Made by a program: the position numbers and the translations under genes
The notes under the pieces: model-generated
The model's database searches: none
The model's input: the letters and a program-made list of their open reading frames with translations, nothing else
What the model was told of the DNA's origin: nothing
Source: Endocalyx cinctus
Taxonomy: Eukaryota; Ascomycota; Sordariomycetes; Amphisphaeriales; Apiosporaceae
Length of the DNA stretch: 64,000 nt
NCBI GenBank assembly: GCA_001600455.1
Contig: BCKC01000003.1
Location: 2,766,315-2,830,314, forward strand
Direction of reading: 5' to 3'
Shown: piece after piece, positions 1-12,981 of the stretch
How positions within the stretch are numbered: position 1 is the first letter of the stretch
Layout of the letters: every line of letters starts with the position of its first letter

Positions 1-2195
1 ATTCAGCAAGGAGTACAAATCAGAGCCAGAAAAGATGCCTTACTTCCTTGCGCCACTACGGCATTCTCACGATTTTGACTTCACGGCCATTTCTAGATGT
101 AGCAAGGATATTATAGATTGGGACTGCCTATCCCAAGTTCAAAACACCCCAGAAACTATGGTGCCGGTGTACGGGCCCGACAACATATTTCAAGAGAAGT
201 ATGTCACTGATCCGCATGATGGATCTCGTAAATTTTACACGATTGGCCGCCGTCACGATCTCAACCCAACAGACCCACAGTTGCCTGGGGTCGCTGGGCC
301 AAATGTAAGGAGGTTGAAAGGAGCTGACAACCTCAATATTTGGAACTTCAGCATCAGCCTATGGTCCAAGGCACGTACGAAGTTAACTGTTCAAGAGGAT
401 CTTCCTGTTGTCGAAGCGGAATACATTTCTCTTCGTCGGAATCTCCTTGATGAATTCGACGAAGGAGAGAAAGCCAAACAGCGGTGCTACCTTGTTTTTC
501 AAACTTTGAGAATTTCAGCAGTTAGTTCTAATAATGTTTCAATACTCTCGATTTATGGAGGCTGCTAACCATTAATAGTTACCTGTGTTTTTTGTAGCGA
601 TGGTCTACAACCTCCCCGCCATTATATACCGACTAGAATCAAGCCTCATTGTTTCTGAGATGTGCAAGTCCCTTAAATTGCCTTTACGGCTTGACTTTGC
701 TTTAGAAGCAATGACGAAAGACAGTGATAATACCGAAAATCATTCAGAAGAACAGATAAACGTTCAACGAGGCATGGGTAAGAATTACGAACGCCTCGAA
801 TTTCTCGGGGATTCCTTCTTAAAGATGAGCACAACCATAGCTCTGTTCGCACGAATTCCAGACGGCGACGAGTTTCAGTATCACGTGGATCGCATGCTTC
901 TTGTATGCAATAAAAATCTTTTCAATAATGCTCTCGAAATGAAGTTGCAAGAATCGATTCGATCCAAAGGCTTCAATCGTCGTTTGTGGTATCCTGAAGG
1001 TCTAGAATTATTGAGAGGGAAACAGAATACGAGTATTCTTGGTAAGAAAGGTGTTGGAAGAGTAGTCCATGCGCTCGGAGACAAGTCGATTGCCGATGTA
1101 TGCGAGGCCCTGATAGGAGCGGCGTACATGACTAATTACCACGAGAGAAGTTTTGATCTCGCAATTCAAGCTGTGACCAAATTTGTCAACAACAAGAATC
1201 ACGACATGAAGAATTGGGATGACTATTATGCGGCATATAATCTTCCTCAATGGCAAACGGCGGAGTCTACCGCTGTACAGCATGACCTTGCCTGCCAGAT
1301 CGAGGAGCAACTTGGGTACAGATTTACTTACCCCCGCCTTCTCCGCAGTGCGTTCATTCACCCTTCATACGGTACCATCTTTGAGCGGCTTCCGAATTAT
1401 CAGAGGCTCGAGTTTCTTGGCGACGCCCTACTCGACATGGTTTGCGTCGATTTTTTATATCATCGATTTCCGGCAGCGGACCCTCAGTGGCTCACCGAAC
1501 ACAAGATGGCCATGGTGTCGAATCAGTTCCTTGGCTGTCTCTGTATCGACCTTGGTTTGCAAAGGCACATGTTATCCATGACTGGAGGTCTGCAGAAAGA
1601 GATCACTGAATACGTGGTTGCCATGACTGACGCTAGGGAACGAGCGGAAGACAAGATCGAAGCGGCAGGGCTTGATCGCTCGGCATATCCTCGCAACTTC
1701 TGGGTAGATCAGAAACGTCCCCCAAAAGCACTGCCGGATATTGTGGAGTCATTGGTGGGTGCCATCTTCGTTGATAGCAAATTTGACTACGGACAGGTGC
1801 AGAAATTCTTTGATAAGTACGTTCGTCCCTATTTTGAAGACATGCGCCTATATGACACATTCGCCAACAAACATCCGGTCACATTTCTCGCCAATATGCT
1901 TCAATTACACTTCGGCTGCGCTAATTGGCGTCTTATGATCGACGAAGTCGACGATATGGACCGTGGCATTGGCACGGTCAATGTATGCTGTGGTGTTTTA
2001 GTTCACGGCCAGGTTAGAGAGTATGCTACGGCGGTAAGTGGGCGAAGCGCGAAGATTGCGGCAGCGGAAAAGTTTGTCACGGCGCTGCAGAAGATGAAGG
2101 TAGAGGAATTCCGAGAGATTTACGGATGCAATTGCCGGTTGGAAGATATTGAGAGGAGAGCTATTGACCCTTTAGAACATGCTACTGCTATTTGA
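1..2195 (+). CDS. dcl1: Dicer-like protein 1 (DCL1 type), 3' part
   Basis: Partial at the left edge. The model is join(<1..520,579..2195); the frame is open from base 2. Dicer cuts double-stranded RNA into small RNAs for RNA silencing; DCL1-type enzymes serve quelling-like and meiotic silencing in Neurospora. The visible part begins in a PAZ-like region (MPYFLAPL, then DGSRKFYTIGRRHDLNPTD). RNase IIIa follows (NYERLEFLGDSFLKM and DVCEALIGAAYM), then RNase IIIb (YQRLEFLGDALLDM and DIVESLVGAIF), then a C-terminal dsRNA-binding-like tail ending in a Cys-containing IYGCNC segment. The Glu/Asp residues of both RNase III signatures are present, so this half looks catalytically intact. I chose the 58-bp intron 521-578 (GTTAGT donor, GCTAAC branch, AATAG acceptor) because it restores the family-like junction LPVFFVAMVYNLPA. 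The helicase half lies outside the window. Confidence 0.88.
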
Positions 2196-2545
2196 CATGA
2201 TCTTTCAGGTTCTCGTATAATGGTCTAAAGGCTGATATATTCGAGCTTGGTAAGTATTGCGGATAGTTACTATACTCTTTCTATGTAGATGACGCGCAAT
2301 AGGGGAAGATAAACATTCCACTCTCTAATAAACTATATTTCTATAAGATATTACACACCTACTTGTCAAGTTAAAGGAGATGCTCTTCTCAAACTACATA
2401 GCCCCATACTACGCAACCACGCCACGGTTCTAAAGAGTACTTTATAATAATATATATATGTCGTTATATTTAAGTATGAGATCCAATTAGCATCCAAGAA
2501 TCATCCAAATATCAAACTTTCGCTTGACCAACCTACTCTCCCTCA
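2196..2545. other. Convergent 3' spacer
   Basis: AT-rich spacer between the ends of the Dicer gene (+) and the acetyltransferase gene (-). It should hold both 3' untranslated regions. I see no ORF, RNA gene or repeat beyond short TA-rich runs. Confidence 0.6.
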
Positions 2546-3800
2546 TCAATTACGGGTAAGATGAGAGATGTCCTTTTTCATTACGATAAGAGGTATAAAC
2601 CATGTATCTCCTTCGACAGTCTGATACGCCCTGATATTTAGCAGTTCACAAAAGACCGAGTAACCTTGGGAAAGGTACCAGTCATGATTCGTAATCTGAC
2701 AGGAGGATGAGGTTAGAAGTGTAAGAGTTTTTTTTTGGTTTCGCACAGTTCTCATTCCATGCAATAGCAATGAAATTAGAACTGCCTTGACAGGTGTGGG
2801 AGCAGAGAAAAGGGAAGAAAAAAAACCATACTTTCGGAACTGAAATCCCTAGTGGGGTATAAAACTTCTCTACGGCGAGCTCGCTGACCTGGAAATCGCC
2901 CCTCACGGCGTCGAGAGCCATGGTCTTCGCGTTCATAGGCGGATTCGCGGCCGATGACTCCAGCGTCGCCATCACGGCTCGTCCTAGTCCACCTCTCTGC
3001 AATTCCGTCGTTATGTAGAGAGACCTTATCCAACCTATCATCCAAAAAAGTTAGTTTTCTTATTTAATAGAAAAAAGAAGGGGGGAAAACCTCGTGAAGG
3101 AGAGAGGTTGGTAAAGAACACCTACGAGCGTCGACTAGAGGATAATCTTTCAACGAGGCAACGATGTCATCAACTGGGTCCTTGCTGAGCCCGACGTGTC
3201 CGACAGGTATGAATCGCTTCTGCGTCGCGTCCCGGGGTGCGAGGTTCGCCGCTTCGGCAGTGTCTATTAGTGGTGTTATCTCCTGAACCACCACCGCCCC
3301 CATTCATGCAATTCAGTAATTAAGATTTTCTCCGTAATTTTCAAAAAAGGAAGAGAGAAGACTGAAGTAAGAAATTGGTGTAAGACACACGTCAGGATAC
3401 CGCGCTACATGTTTATTGAGCATATCCTCGCGATCGGGCACAGACTCTTTCAGGACCTACGTCGATCGGGGTATTATCTTATTAGCCTTTTGAATCCTTC
3501 GTCGCATCCATTTTCCTTTCACATGTTTGAGAAAGATAAATGAGAGACAGTGGGAGTGGGGGGAAAAAAAAGAAAAAAAAAAAAAGAAAGAAAGGAATGA
3601 AGGAAGAAACGTACGACCCAAAATAAAGTCATTTTCCCATCGGTTACCGACCGAGCCCACTTTCCGCTCTCGACCGACTCGGCGGCCCAACCGCACGCTT
3701 TACGCTGCAGGAGCATGCGCTCCGCGTGGGCGGCCGAGGTGTGGTCCCAAGGGATGAGCTCGATCCACGTCGAATCTACTTTTACTTTCTTCGTCGCCAT
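2546..3800 (-). CDS. GNAT-family N-acetyltransferase
   Basis: Model complement(join(2546..2695,2832..3034,3126..3282,3391..3456,3615..3800)), 253 residues. GNAT enzymes move acetyl from acetyl-CoA to an amine; the substrate cannot be told here. The acetyl-CoA loop is readable as QRGGLGRAVM, just after a beta strand (IRSLYITTE), and the C-terminal half (AVEKFYTPLG, then WYLSQGYSVF) fits the last strands of the fold. Start: MATKKVKVDSTW at 3800. The exon 3/4 junction uses donor GTAGGT at 3125, which keeps the frame into WIRSLYI. The 66-nt exon 3391-3456 has good flanking splice sites and adds 22 residues. The start of exon 3 (acceptor after TTCAG) is the least certain junction. Confidence 0.72.
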
Positions 3801-4993
3801 TTTAATTAACCCCTCTCTATATTCTAACTGTCTTTTTTTCTTTTTCTTTTTCTTTTTCTTTTTTTCTCGACTGTTTGTGATGGAGAAGAGGGTGGGAGAG
3901 AAAGGGAGAAGGGGGGGACGGGATCACATAGTGTAGATAGCATCATTTTTCTTATATATATGAATAAATATGAATATCTACACAGTATACAGGTATAACA
4001 CTTATATAACAAGGGTGTTTCTTCTCAGCACTGTGTAAAGGGGTTTACGTTGACGTTCGGTGTGACTAACCGATAATGAAGTTCACGATAAACCAATCAA
4101 ATGTTTTAGGATTGGGCTGACGTACCAAGTCTACGTCGGATTCGCATATTCATATCACCAACCTGCCAACCTATTTCAATCCAACCCAATCCAAATCTGG
4201 ACTGCCCCATCTCAACCAAATCGGTCCATCGTCTGGATCGATTTCCGCGTCATGATGCTCGACATACTTCTCTGTAGCCTAATCGAGTTTTATTTTTCGA
4301 TATTCTCATATCGCTATTTTCATTCGCTTTCTTTATATATATATATCACTTATTGCATGACATAGAATACGTATCAGATCCCAAAATTTCAAGGGTTGGT
4401 GTGCAAATCGTATTAGGTCTACAATGTTAACCCTGGCAGCCTGGCTAGGTCGGGGAAAAAGGAGAATAAGGACTTCATCTGATGATTAGATTTCTGTAGA
4501 CTACATCTAACTCGGTTGATCTATCTAACCAGCGCTCTCTTCACTAATTCTCTCCGCTCTCTTCTACTCACGAGATCAGCAGGGCGGGATGATACAAAAG
4601 AAAATGTCTCGTAAAATCGTGTGTAAGCCCCGAGTAAGATCAAAGCTAAATTGAAAAACAACGTTCTCTTCTGTTCTTCTCCATCTGGAATAATACACAC
4701 TTACACCCGCGCGAACCCAAGCACCCGCACTCAACGAGCTATGCATTTTCGTTATCTCGACAAAGAACTAGGGGGTATTGATTGACTTAAGAAAAAAGAA
4801 AGAAAGAAACGCTTAATAATATCCGCAAATGACCAAACGCCACGTACCATATCCAGTGCCTGGATGAAAAGGGGAAGGAGGAATAATTAAAGACTGTAAA
4901 ACATGGAAAGGAAAATATCGATAGATTAGGCAGCCACGAGTCAAAATCTGCCAAGGTCAGACGGCCATCTGATTCATTATCTGAATTTTGCCG
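3801..4993. other. Spacer upstream of the GNAT gene
   Basis: Non-coding stretch between the GNAT start (-) and the 3' end of the next gene (-). It holds a pyrimidine tract at 3834-3866 (immediately upstream of the GNAT start on the minus strand, where it reads as purine) and a TA-rich patch near 4335. I see no supported gene. Confidence 0.5.
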
Positions 4994-7746
4994 CTATTTT
5001 CTTTTAAGAGACAGGACCGTTGATTTGCTGCTAGTTTTTCGTACTGATGATTCTTCGCTCGCGAGTTTATTCGCCTTTGTTTCCCTGTGAAATTGGGAGC
5101 TAGAAAGTTTCAATGTCATTGAAGGAGCATCAGAGTCCGATTCCAAGTTTTGTTCTTCCGCAATTGGCTCCGCTTCCGCTGTCTCATATTGTCCACCACT
5201 CTTTGGGATTTGCAGCGGTTGCTGAGGCCCGCGATCCACTCGCCGTACGAATGGGATATCAAAATTCAACTCATCGTCAGAGGAAGATACCTGATCAGCT
5301 TGTTCTAGAGTGTCGTCGCTATCCGTCTCGCTAAACTCGATCTCAGCTTTCTCCTTCAGCTGAGTTTCCCTGAGACTTATAACTGGGGGTTTCTGCTGCA
5401 TAAGAGATTCGTATAGCTGCTGGTAATTATGTCCCGTGGTGCGTGGGTCTGTTGGAAGACCGGTACTCGAAGTTGCTGAATCCGATGAACTTTGAAACGC
5501 CGTGAGAGTGGTTCGATCTATGCATGCGTCCGGCTGGGTTGAAGTTGTAGGCATGTCAAACATGCCTGGGAGGCCGGGAAGATGAGAATTTCCGAAACCA
5601 TATCCTCCTCCATCGTCAAAAAGAAGGTCGATTCCATCTTCGCCTCGCGGTTTGCGCGGTTTATAACCCGAGTCGTCTGACGAGATGTAATCGTCAAAAT
5701 TGAATTCTTTGCCAGGATGAAGTTGCTGGTCCTCCACGCTGTTAGGCAATTTGGGGAACGACAGTTCCCTAATCTCCTGCAGTTGCTTAGGCTGAGACTC
5801 GCTATTCATTACGTTTGCCAGTCCAGATCTCTTGGGACCCATTGTTTTAATCGATGGCAAAGGTGGTGATACTTCCATTGAAGTAGCAGTAGTGTGCCCA
5901 GAAGGAGGCCGGAAAGGATTTGAACTTTGCGTCGAAATCCCATCCGAGGTGATGGACCAATGGCCCAAGCTGCTTGTTCGCTCTGGAATAGACTCCTCGA
6001 TATCGACGCTCTTGAAACTTTTACTAGATAACGAAACAATACTACGGTTTCGAATATGGTGTTTCCGCTCTTCCAAGTCATCTTGTTGTGATCGGGGAGA
6101 TATTTCTATCGTAAGTATGTTAGCTAAGGAATAGCATGAAGAACTCTTTCAAGTAGTGGTATAAACTAACTGGGCAGAGATCGCGACGATATTGATAGGC
6201 GTGGCGGCTCGTCTTCAGAAAGATCCGAACTACTGTCTAAGGTATATCTTGCGACTCTTCGATTTCGCGATTTTGGTTGATGCTGCACATCCCTGGCACG
6301 CGTCTTGAAACTTTCTTCTACGGGACCTAATTGTCGCGTATGCCTCGTAGATTGGCTAGCGGAATACGAATTTGATGCATGCGACGATGCAAGCTCCGGT
6401 CGGGAGCGAGAAGAGGTCTTTCGCCTCGACGGATGTTTAGCAGCTCTAACCCTGATCTCACGCTCAGACATAGAGTCATCGGATGAGTAATGCGTACGGT
6501 TAGATTGACGTTCCGATGCTCTATGTTTTGGGTATAGAAATGAGTCCGGGGCCCTTTGAGAAGATTCGATTTGTTTTCTCGAGTTTGCTTTTATAGGTCG
6601 GTCGGGGGAAACATTGGCTTGAGCAGCGGCAGCCCGAGCTCTATCCCTCAGGGAATCGGGGAAATAGGCAGAGTCCGTCTCCTTCTTCCGTCTGGTCTTG
6701 GAGACACCGCTAGACTGATCTTGAGAGCTAGAAGACGTGATATACGAAGGCATAGATCTTCGGCGAGAAGCTTTCTCTGCATCTCTCGTACTGCTGGATC
6801 CCTTCACATTCTCTCGGCGTTGGGTATGAGACGAAACCTTGTTTAAGCCCTCCTCATACGATTTATTACGATTACTGGATTTCCGGGATCTGCCGTGCAG
6901 GCTTGATCCTAAAGAATGCCGTTTTCTTAGTCGAGACGATCGATCCTCTTCCGTCTCGTCTTCTTCTTCAGAAGCGTAAATATCAGGGACCAAGTTCCGT
7001 GGGGACTTGGAAGACGCTCTAGTTTTTGACGACGGCGCATCACGTCCACCTTGGAAGAGATTACGGTTAGCGACATCTTCTCCGTAATTCCTTACGCCGG
7101 CGGCCTTTAGTCGACGATGGAAATCAGTAGGTTTGATGGTAGACTGGGCATCCAAGATATCAATGAACGTCTTTCCTCCTGCCGGATCATCGCTACCGCT
7201 GCGCAGAGAAAATGAGCGGTCGCGCGTAAACGAGGGCGAAGGCTCCGAATAGGCTACGCTGCCATTGTCTACCGAGATCTTTGGAGGCAGTTTGAAAGGA
7301 CGATACTTCTTTTTTTGGGACGGGCGCGACTCTTGTCCATGTTGATTTCGATTCTCGTTCATAAGTTTTGACAGAGAATCATTATGAGATTTAGCGTTGG
7401 GTGCCGTGATGGGACGCTCAACACTATGGGGGATAGTGTTAGCGACGACGGGAGGACGCGCGGCTACGTCTTGGTCATAAGCATCTCTAAGACTAGTGTG
7501 AGACTTGGGAAATTTAGGCAGAACGATCTTGCCGTTTCCCGATACCGGTAAGGTGCCTGGATCAAGGTCAATTGAGAGTTCTGCGAGACATGCATGATTA
7601 CGAGAGAAGATAGATAGACATGACAACATACCAAAGATTGGAGGCAACGATGCGACCGTTGAATCATAAGCCTGACCTTCGAGAAGTTCGTCTCTAGTGC
7701 GCCCTTCATCCTGCGACTTTTTGGAGAGGAAACTTAAAAACCCCAT
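4994..7746 (-). CDS. Uncharacterised basic, Ser/Arg-rich protein (878 aa)
   Basis: Model complement(join(4994..6105,6171..7580,7632..7746)). I do not recognise the family. The N-terminus (MGFLSFLSKKSQDEGRTRDE) is followed by a short conserved-looking segment around residues 190-230 (TFIDILDAQSTIKPTDFHRR then LKAAGVRNYGEDVANRNLF). After that comes a long low-complexity Ser/Arg/Lys-rich region and an acidic, Ser-rich C-terminal third (many SSDD/SESD runs, possible casein-kinase-2 sites). No signal peptide or membrane segment is seen. Both introns are small (51 and 65 bp) with GTATGT and GTTAGT donors; the second has a GCTAAC branch site. The frame is continuous through both junctions, which supports a real gene. 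Mostly disordered; a nuclear or scaffold role is only a guess. Confidence 0.75.
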
Positions 7747-10700
7747 CTCAACTCTTTGAGATAAAGTAAAAATAAAAATAATAATAATAAATAAATAAAT
7801 AAAAATAAAAAATAATGGTTACAAACCACAATTATGTTGATCTGTTGAATACGTCGCAACCGACACAGCAACTAAAGCTGCAATCGCTGTTTTTTCATCC
7901 CTATATATGAACCCCACCGCGCAAGGCACAGGGATTGGTACTTGCTCCTAATGATTAATATTAGATAGAGAAATGAGTAGAAATGATAAAAATGAGAAAG
8001 GGGAAGTCAGAAATTCATAATGCGCAGGAATGATAAATCGACAATTGAAGGGTGAAGAGTTAGGTATGCTTCGGTGTTGATAAGACAACCGGAACTTGGG
8101 AGGGTGAGAGGGTTGACAAGAAAGGGAAGGGGAAAGGGGGAAAGAGGAAAGAGGAAACAAACGGCAAGATGAAGAGAAAGGACGAATTCTGACAGATGAA
8201 TAGGATGGGATGGATAGTACAAGTACACTACGTATAAAGTACTAACTAATAACTATACAAATGATTGCGAAAGTAATAGCATGCTTTAGTTCCTTTGGGG
8301 ACTTGCCCATGGTACAAGTATCCGTGGATAAGAAAATGGAAAATGACGATAATATAATGAAGAATGATTAAGACTAAACATACCTGCGTTAAATTCAACC
8401 TATGGTTTCCTCATAACTGATATAACATGGGGAATGAAGATATTACTTTAGCGTCTTATGATATACGTCGATTGATTTCAGCAAGCTAAAATATATTAAA
8501 AATAAGAAATAAAGACGGGAAGAAAAGAAGCATACGGGCAGATGGGGTGCGGATGAAGACGTCAACAAGATGGTGATGTGCGGAAAGGTTACTAGATATC
8601 TGTAAGACCATGAGACGGCGCACATGAATATATATTAACTACATGCAAACAAGAGTATCAACGATTGACATTACTATCTTTAAGTACCTAACTTAGCAGA
8701 CAGGTGTTTACCTAGGTATATACGGGCGAAGAACCGGGAAGAAGAAAAAAAAAAAAGGTGGTGTAATAAGATGTTTTAGTATTCACACTTCATACCTTTC
8801 TCCTAAGTAGTACATGATTAGCGTGACATAGCGCAGCGTCGCTAACCGTAGCAGTAAAAGAAACAAAACAAGGCCCGTTTGGAATGTGTGGGTGGGATTG
8901 ACGTGGGATAAACACCCGGTACTTTTAGTATAGATAAGCACGGGTTTATACCTGTAGAATACTACCTAGAATATTTACTACCTAGGAGTTACCGGGTATA
9001 GTATAGTTACGCAGTAGTATAGTATAGGATATGCGTTGCGTAAAGAGAGCCTCGCGCTGAAAAAAATAATAGAATATCCATGAATATATATCTGCACAGG
9101 ACTTATATAATATTTATTTAACTACTTACGGTAGTATTCATTAGGTTTGTATCGTATATGTACACGTATATTTACTATATTTCAGTTTACGCTACGAAGT
9201 ACGCGTAGAATAGAATTCAAGAAAATTAAAGGATAACCCTTCCAACAATGATAAATTTATAAAAAAAAAAAAGTTACGGTACCATCACCATCATCATCGA
9301 GTCCTACGGTGGAGGGAAGCTGAAGAAAAGAAAGAAAGGGAAAAAAAAAAGAAAAGAAAAGAAAAGAATAAGTAAGCTAACCCTTCCCCCCTTCTGTTCT
9401 ATTCCTTCTTCTTTTTTTTTTTTTTTTTTTCCTTCTACTNTTTTTTTTCCCCCTCTAGCGTACACGACGAGGTTCCAGATCGCGTTTGTTAGCCATCGCC
9501 ATCAAAATTGATCATAAAAATAAGACTAACTTAATATGGCGTCATTAAGGATTAGTGGTTATGTTCGGCATGAGCCCCGGGTTATTTTACCGGGATGTGA
9601 TTAGATCAACTCCCCTGAACCCCTGAAATCATATTGAGTGGCTCGCTATTGCAGATCATAAAATTGCGTTTTCACAGAACGCTAAATTCTGTAGCACATC
9701 CGCTGCCATTTAATAGTGTACCAAGTTAGCCCAAGGTAGCCCAAGTAGCCCGAGTAGCCCAAATAGCCAAGCTGATCTATCACCTCTCTTTCGTAACCAA
9801 GTAACCAAGGGATACCCGGTTACTGATCCATGCTTTCAGATCATCATATAATCTTTTTCGGTATTTCATCGTGATTTGCCTAGTGTGTACTTGTATATAC
9901 TATTCATTAAAGTCCAAAATCTGAAACACAAACGAGCAGATGATATCTTTTAGTTACGTCCTTTTTTTTTTTTTCTTGTTTGTTTTTTCCCCCTCTCTGA
10001 ATAATATTCTGCATACGCGAACCCTTCTAGCCCTTGAAGTTGGGTGCCATTGTCTCGGGATGTCTCTCGCGTTGCGTATTGGAGCATTTAAAAGCGGCCA
10101 AATATTACACTGCATACGCAGTAACAGTACGTAGTACGTACGTTCATGGATCATGGATGTTAGCGAGGAATCTACATACCACGTGTTTAGTCACTTTGAG
10201 ACGCCACGAAATTTTCCGATTCCCGAATTTATGTAATGTAATATCTTATGCACCTGTTGCCAGTCTGCCAGTTATTGTGTACCTGGTATACCTGGTATAT
10301 CCCGTCAAACATCCTTCGCCGTATCCTTACCTTTTAGATGCCCCTTATATCGGTGATCGGAAAACCTACCCGTGATCTGTCCGAGCTTAATGAATTGTAG
10401 TCTTATTAGTATACGCGCAATAAGAAGAAGGACGGCAATAATAACAACTAATTAGCAACAACAATGCGGAATATAATTCTAAGTTGGCTAGCCTAGGTAG
10501 GTTGTATGGATGCTACCTCTAAGTAGGTAAGTACCGAGTATACTACCTAAGGCATTATGGATAAGTTGAATACTTACTTCTTAGATGAACGTGTATTGAT
10601 GTGCTGTACAGTAACATACCCTGCCTACCACCTCCTACCTTACTTAGTAGAAAGCATAAAACAACATTCATCGACAATGGCATCATGCAGGATATCGTAT

Positions 10701-11186
10701 TGAATATTGACTAATTCTTACCTACAGGGTAACTACCTGTAGACTTCCAATGTTGCTTACCTTGGAATCGTCAAATCCAACTGTAGCTTTCTGACTTCCA
10801 TCATTCGCGTTCATGGCTTAGTTAGGCAGTTTCTTTCGATGTTGAAGAGTAGTTGTTCACTTGCACCTCTTCTCTTCTCCTCTCACCCCCATAGAGTCAA
10901 AATCCTAGTTTCCACCCATTATCCCCTCCAAGCATCATATTTTATATGTAATCCTTTCATCTTTACTATCGAATAGATCCTATATAGAATCCTCATTTCT
11001 TCTTGTTGCTAGTCAACCTTTCACTCTCTATCGTCCATTTGTGTATATTTTAGCCCACTCGGATCATTCCGGCCTAAAGTTTACCTCTTATTTTTTTTTC
11101 CTATCCAGTTTCGGGAACGCGTAAACAATAGACGTTGAGTAGTAAACCCAGATTATCAGAGCCTTAGATACCCCACCGTGGCCGTG
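7747..11186. other. 3.4-kb AT-rich spacer with microsatellites
   Basis: Large spacer between a minus gene (start 7746) and a plus gene (start 11187). It contains AATAA/TAAA microsatellites at 7765-7815, long T runs and an N near 9410-9445, short copies of a TAGCCCA-like unit at 9727-9765, and CCTAGG-type motifs near 8710, 8980 and 10490-10560. ORFs of 60-113 codons here start at TTG or sit in low-complexity sequence and look like chance. I see no RNA gene. Confidence 0.5.
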
Positions 11187-12981
11187 ATGACGACCAATCC
11201 CCCCTCTGGTGCTCAGAAAGAGGTCAAGGCCGAATCTCCTGCTCCCTGTGATTGGCGAGGCGATTCTCCTGAACCCGACTTCGACGAGCTCGCGCACGCA
11301 GACAACGCGAATTAGGGACATGCTAAGTCGTCTGACGAAAAGGGGCCGTCATTGAGTCCGACGGCCAATGTGGCCCCTGCCGAACAGAACGTTGCAGAAT
11401 CCGGTACGTTATTACTTAAAAAAAAAAAAAAAAAAAAACCCTAATAATGCATTCCCACGCTAAACCACGGTACCGGCGTAGGAAATATACCTAAAAAGGA
11501 AGAAGAGCCGCAGTCTGGGTCCAATCAACCTACTTCTCCGACTGGTATGTAAAATTTTTCTCTTTCCGGTCCTTTCACCTGGTGCTAGTAAATTGCTGTG
11601 AATATCTAAGATTTTACGTCTTGCTCTCAAAATATCATCTTGTCTCGTTTCTCTACTATTACCTAACAAACGAGTTCAGAGAACAATCCACAGGGGGAAA
11701 GCAGCTCGGCACCCGCTCCCGTCGGTACTAAGGGTTCGGCCACGCAGCCCGAGCCTATCATCCCCCCAGTACGTGCACAGCCGCTTTCTTCTATCGCTAC
11801 GGATCATTCTGAGCATCCTATATCCGAGCGGGAAAAGAGGAGAATAGAGAAGCAAGAAAAAGATAGGCTCAAGAAGGAGGCGAAAAGGGAGAGGAAAGAA
11901 AAGAAGAGAGAGGCGAAGGAACTGGCAAAGAAAGAGAAGACGCACCACTACCGCCATAGAAGATTATTCGACAAAGGTAAAGATGTGGAGAACGTTCCAC
12001 CTCCGTTGCCCGCCGACTCTTTCAACTCTGCCGCCGCTGCCATATCTGATGTTCCTACGCATTCCTGCCCCATATGCCTCGAGAACGAGAAGAAGATGAG
12101 CGTGTTGGAAGAGCTACAATTATTATCCAAGAAGCTCGTCGATCGGTTTCTTCCTCTTCTAAACCGCAAGCCCGAGGTTCAGAGCAAAGAACCGATCGAC
12201 GAGGGCAAATTGATAGACCACATCATGAGAGAAATCGACGTCCACATACGAGCTCAGCTAAGTAACTATATGCGCGAAAATAATCCTCCTTCTGGTCAAC
12301 CAGACCCCGTTGTCCCGCCTCAAGCCGGAGATCCCGGAAAATCCGGTGGCCTGGATGGTTCCGCGTCTCATCGGCCCTCGTCGGGCTGGCCGGACAATAC
12401 GCCGGTCTTCCATCCGAACACGACGACGCCGTTCTCGAGACGTCGGTCGGCTCGCATGATGTCGACGTCGAGAATTTCGGAGTCCCCGACTTCGTCTCCT
12501 TCGCCGGTACGAGTACCGGGCTTCAATACGCCGGCCTTCGGGACGAGGAACCGTCGCTCGGTTTCACGCCACGACCGATGGCAGTCGGATGAGGAAGACG
12601 ATCACGACGTAGAGCCGGGGGCGGGATCGAGTCAATGGTCACAAACCCGGTACGTTTCAACGGACAAAACTTTTCTCAAAACTCTTCTGTCCCTATCCGT
12701 ATCTTGAACCCTCGTCCTTTTCGCTGCTTTGACCATTTACTAACAATAATAATAAAAGACCCATAACCATAGACAGAATTTCTTACTACCCCAACTATCC
12801 TAATCCTTATATACTTCACCCAACCCCAAGCTCCAACTTCTACTCCCCTTCTCCTCACAGTATAGCGCAAATTTCTCCAACTCCGGGACCGGCGTATCAC
12901 TTTTCCCGCTCACGCTCGAGGTCTGAGGCGACGGCTCAGTTCAGCCACGGCGCGGAGGCAGGCTCGTTCGTCCGCATCTGA
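11187..12981 (+). CDS. Uncharacterised Ser/Pro-rich protein with in-frame TAG or a cryptic intron
   Basis: Exons 11187-11403, 11482-11544, 11680-12649 and 12861-12981 join in one frame (GTACGT, GTATGT, GTACGT donors) and end at TGA 12979-12981. The family is unknown. The protein has a Pro/Ser-rich N-terminal part, a strongly charged Lys/Glu helix (about 11830-11945), a segment with CPICLENEKK and a Leu-rich helix (VLEELQLLSKKLVDRF), then a disordered Arg/Ser-rich tail. In the first exon a TAG at 11313-11315 interrupts an otherwise open frame. Either the gene is broken or misread there, or a 93-bp intron (11223-11315, donor GTCAAG, acceptor AATTAG) removes it in phase, giving about 425 residues. 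The first 42 codons could also be a separate short ORF. The three downstream splice sites keep frame, so an expressed gene is likely. Confidence 0.6.

Noticed and set aside
585..620. GTG start at 585 as an independent RNase III gene
   Set aside because: A 58-bp intron joins this frame to the upstream PAZ-like exon, giving a Dicer-like junction.
10034..10375. 113-codon plus-strand ORF
   Set aside because: Starts at TTG, has no recognisable sequence and lies in repeat-rich spacer.
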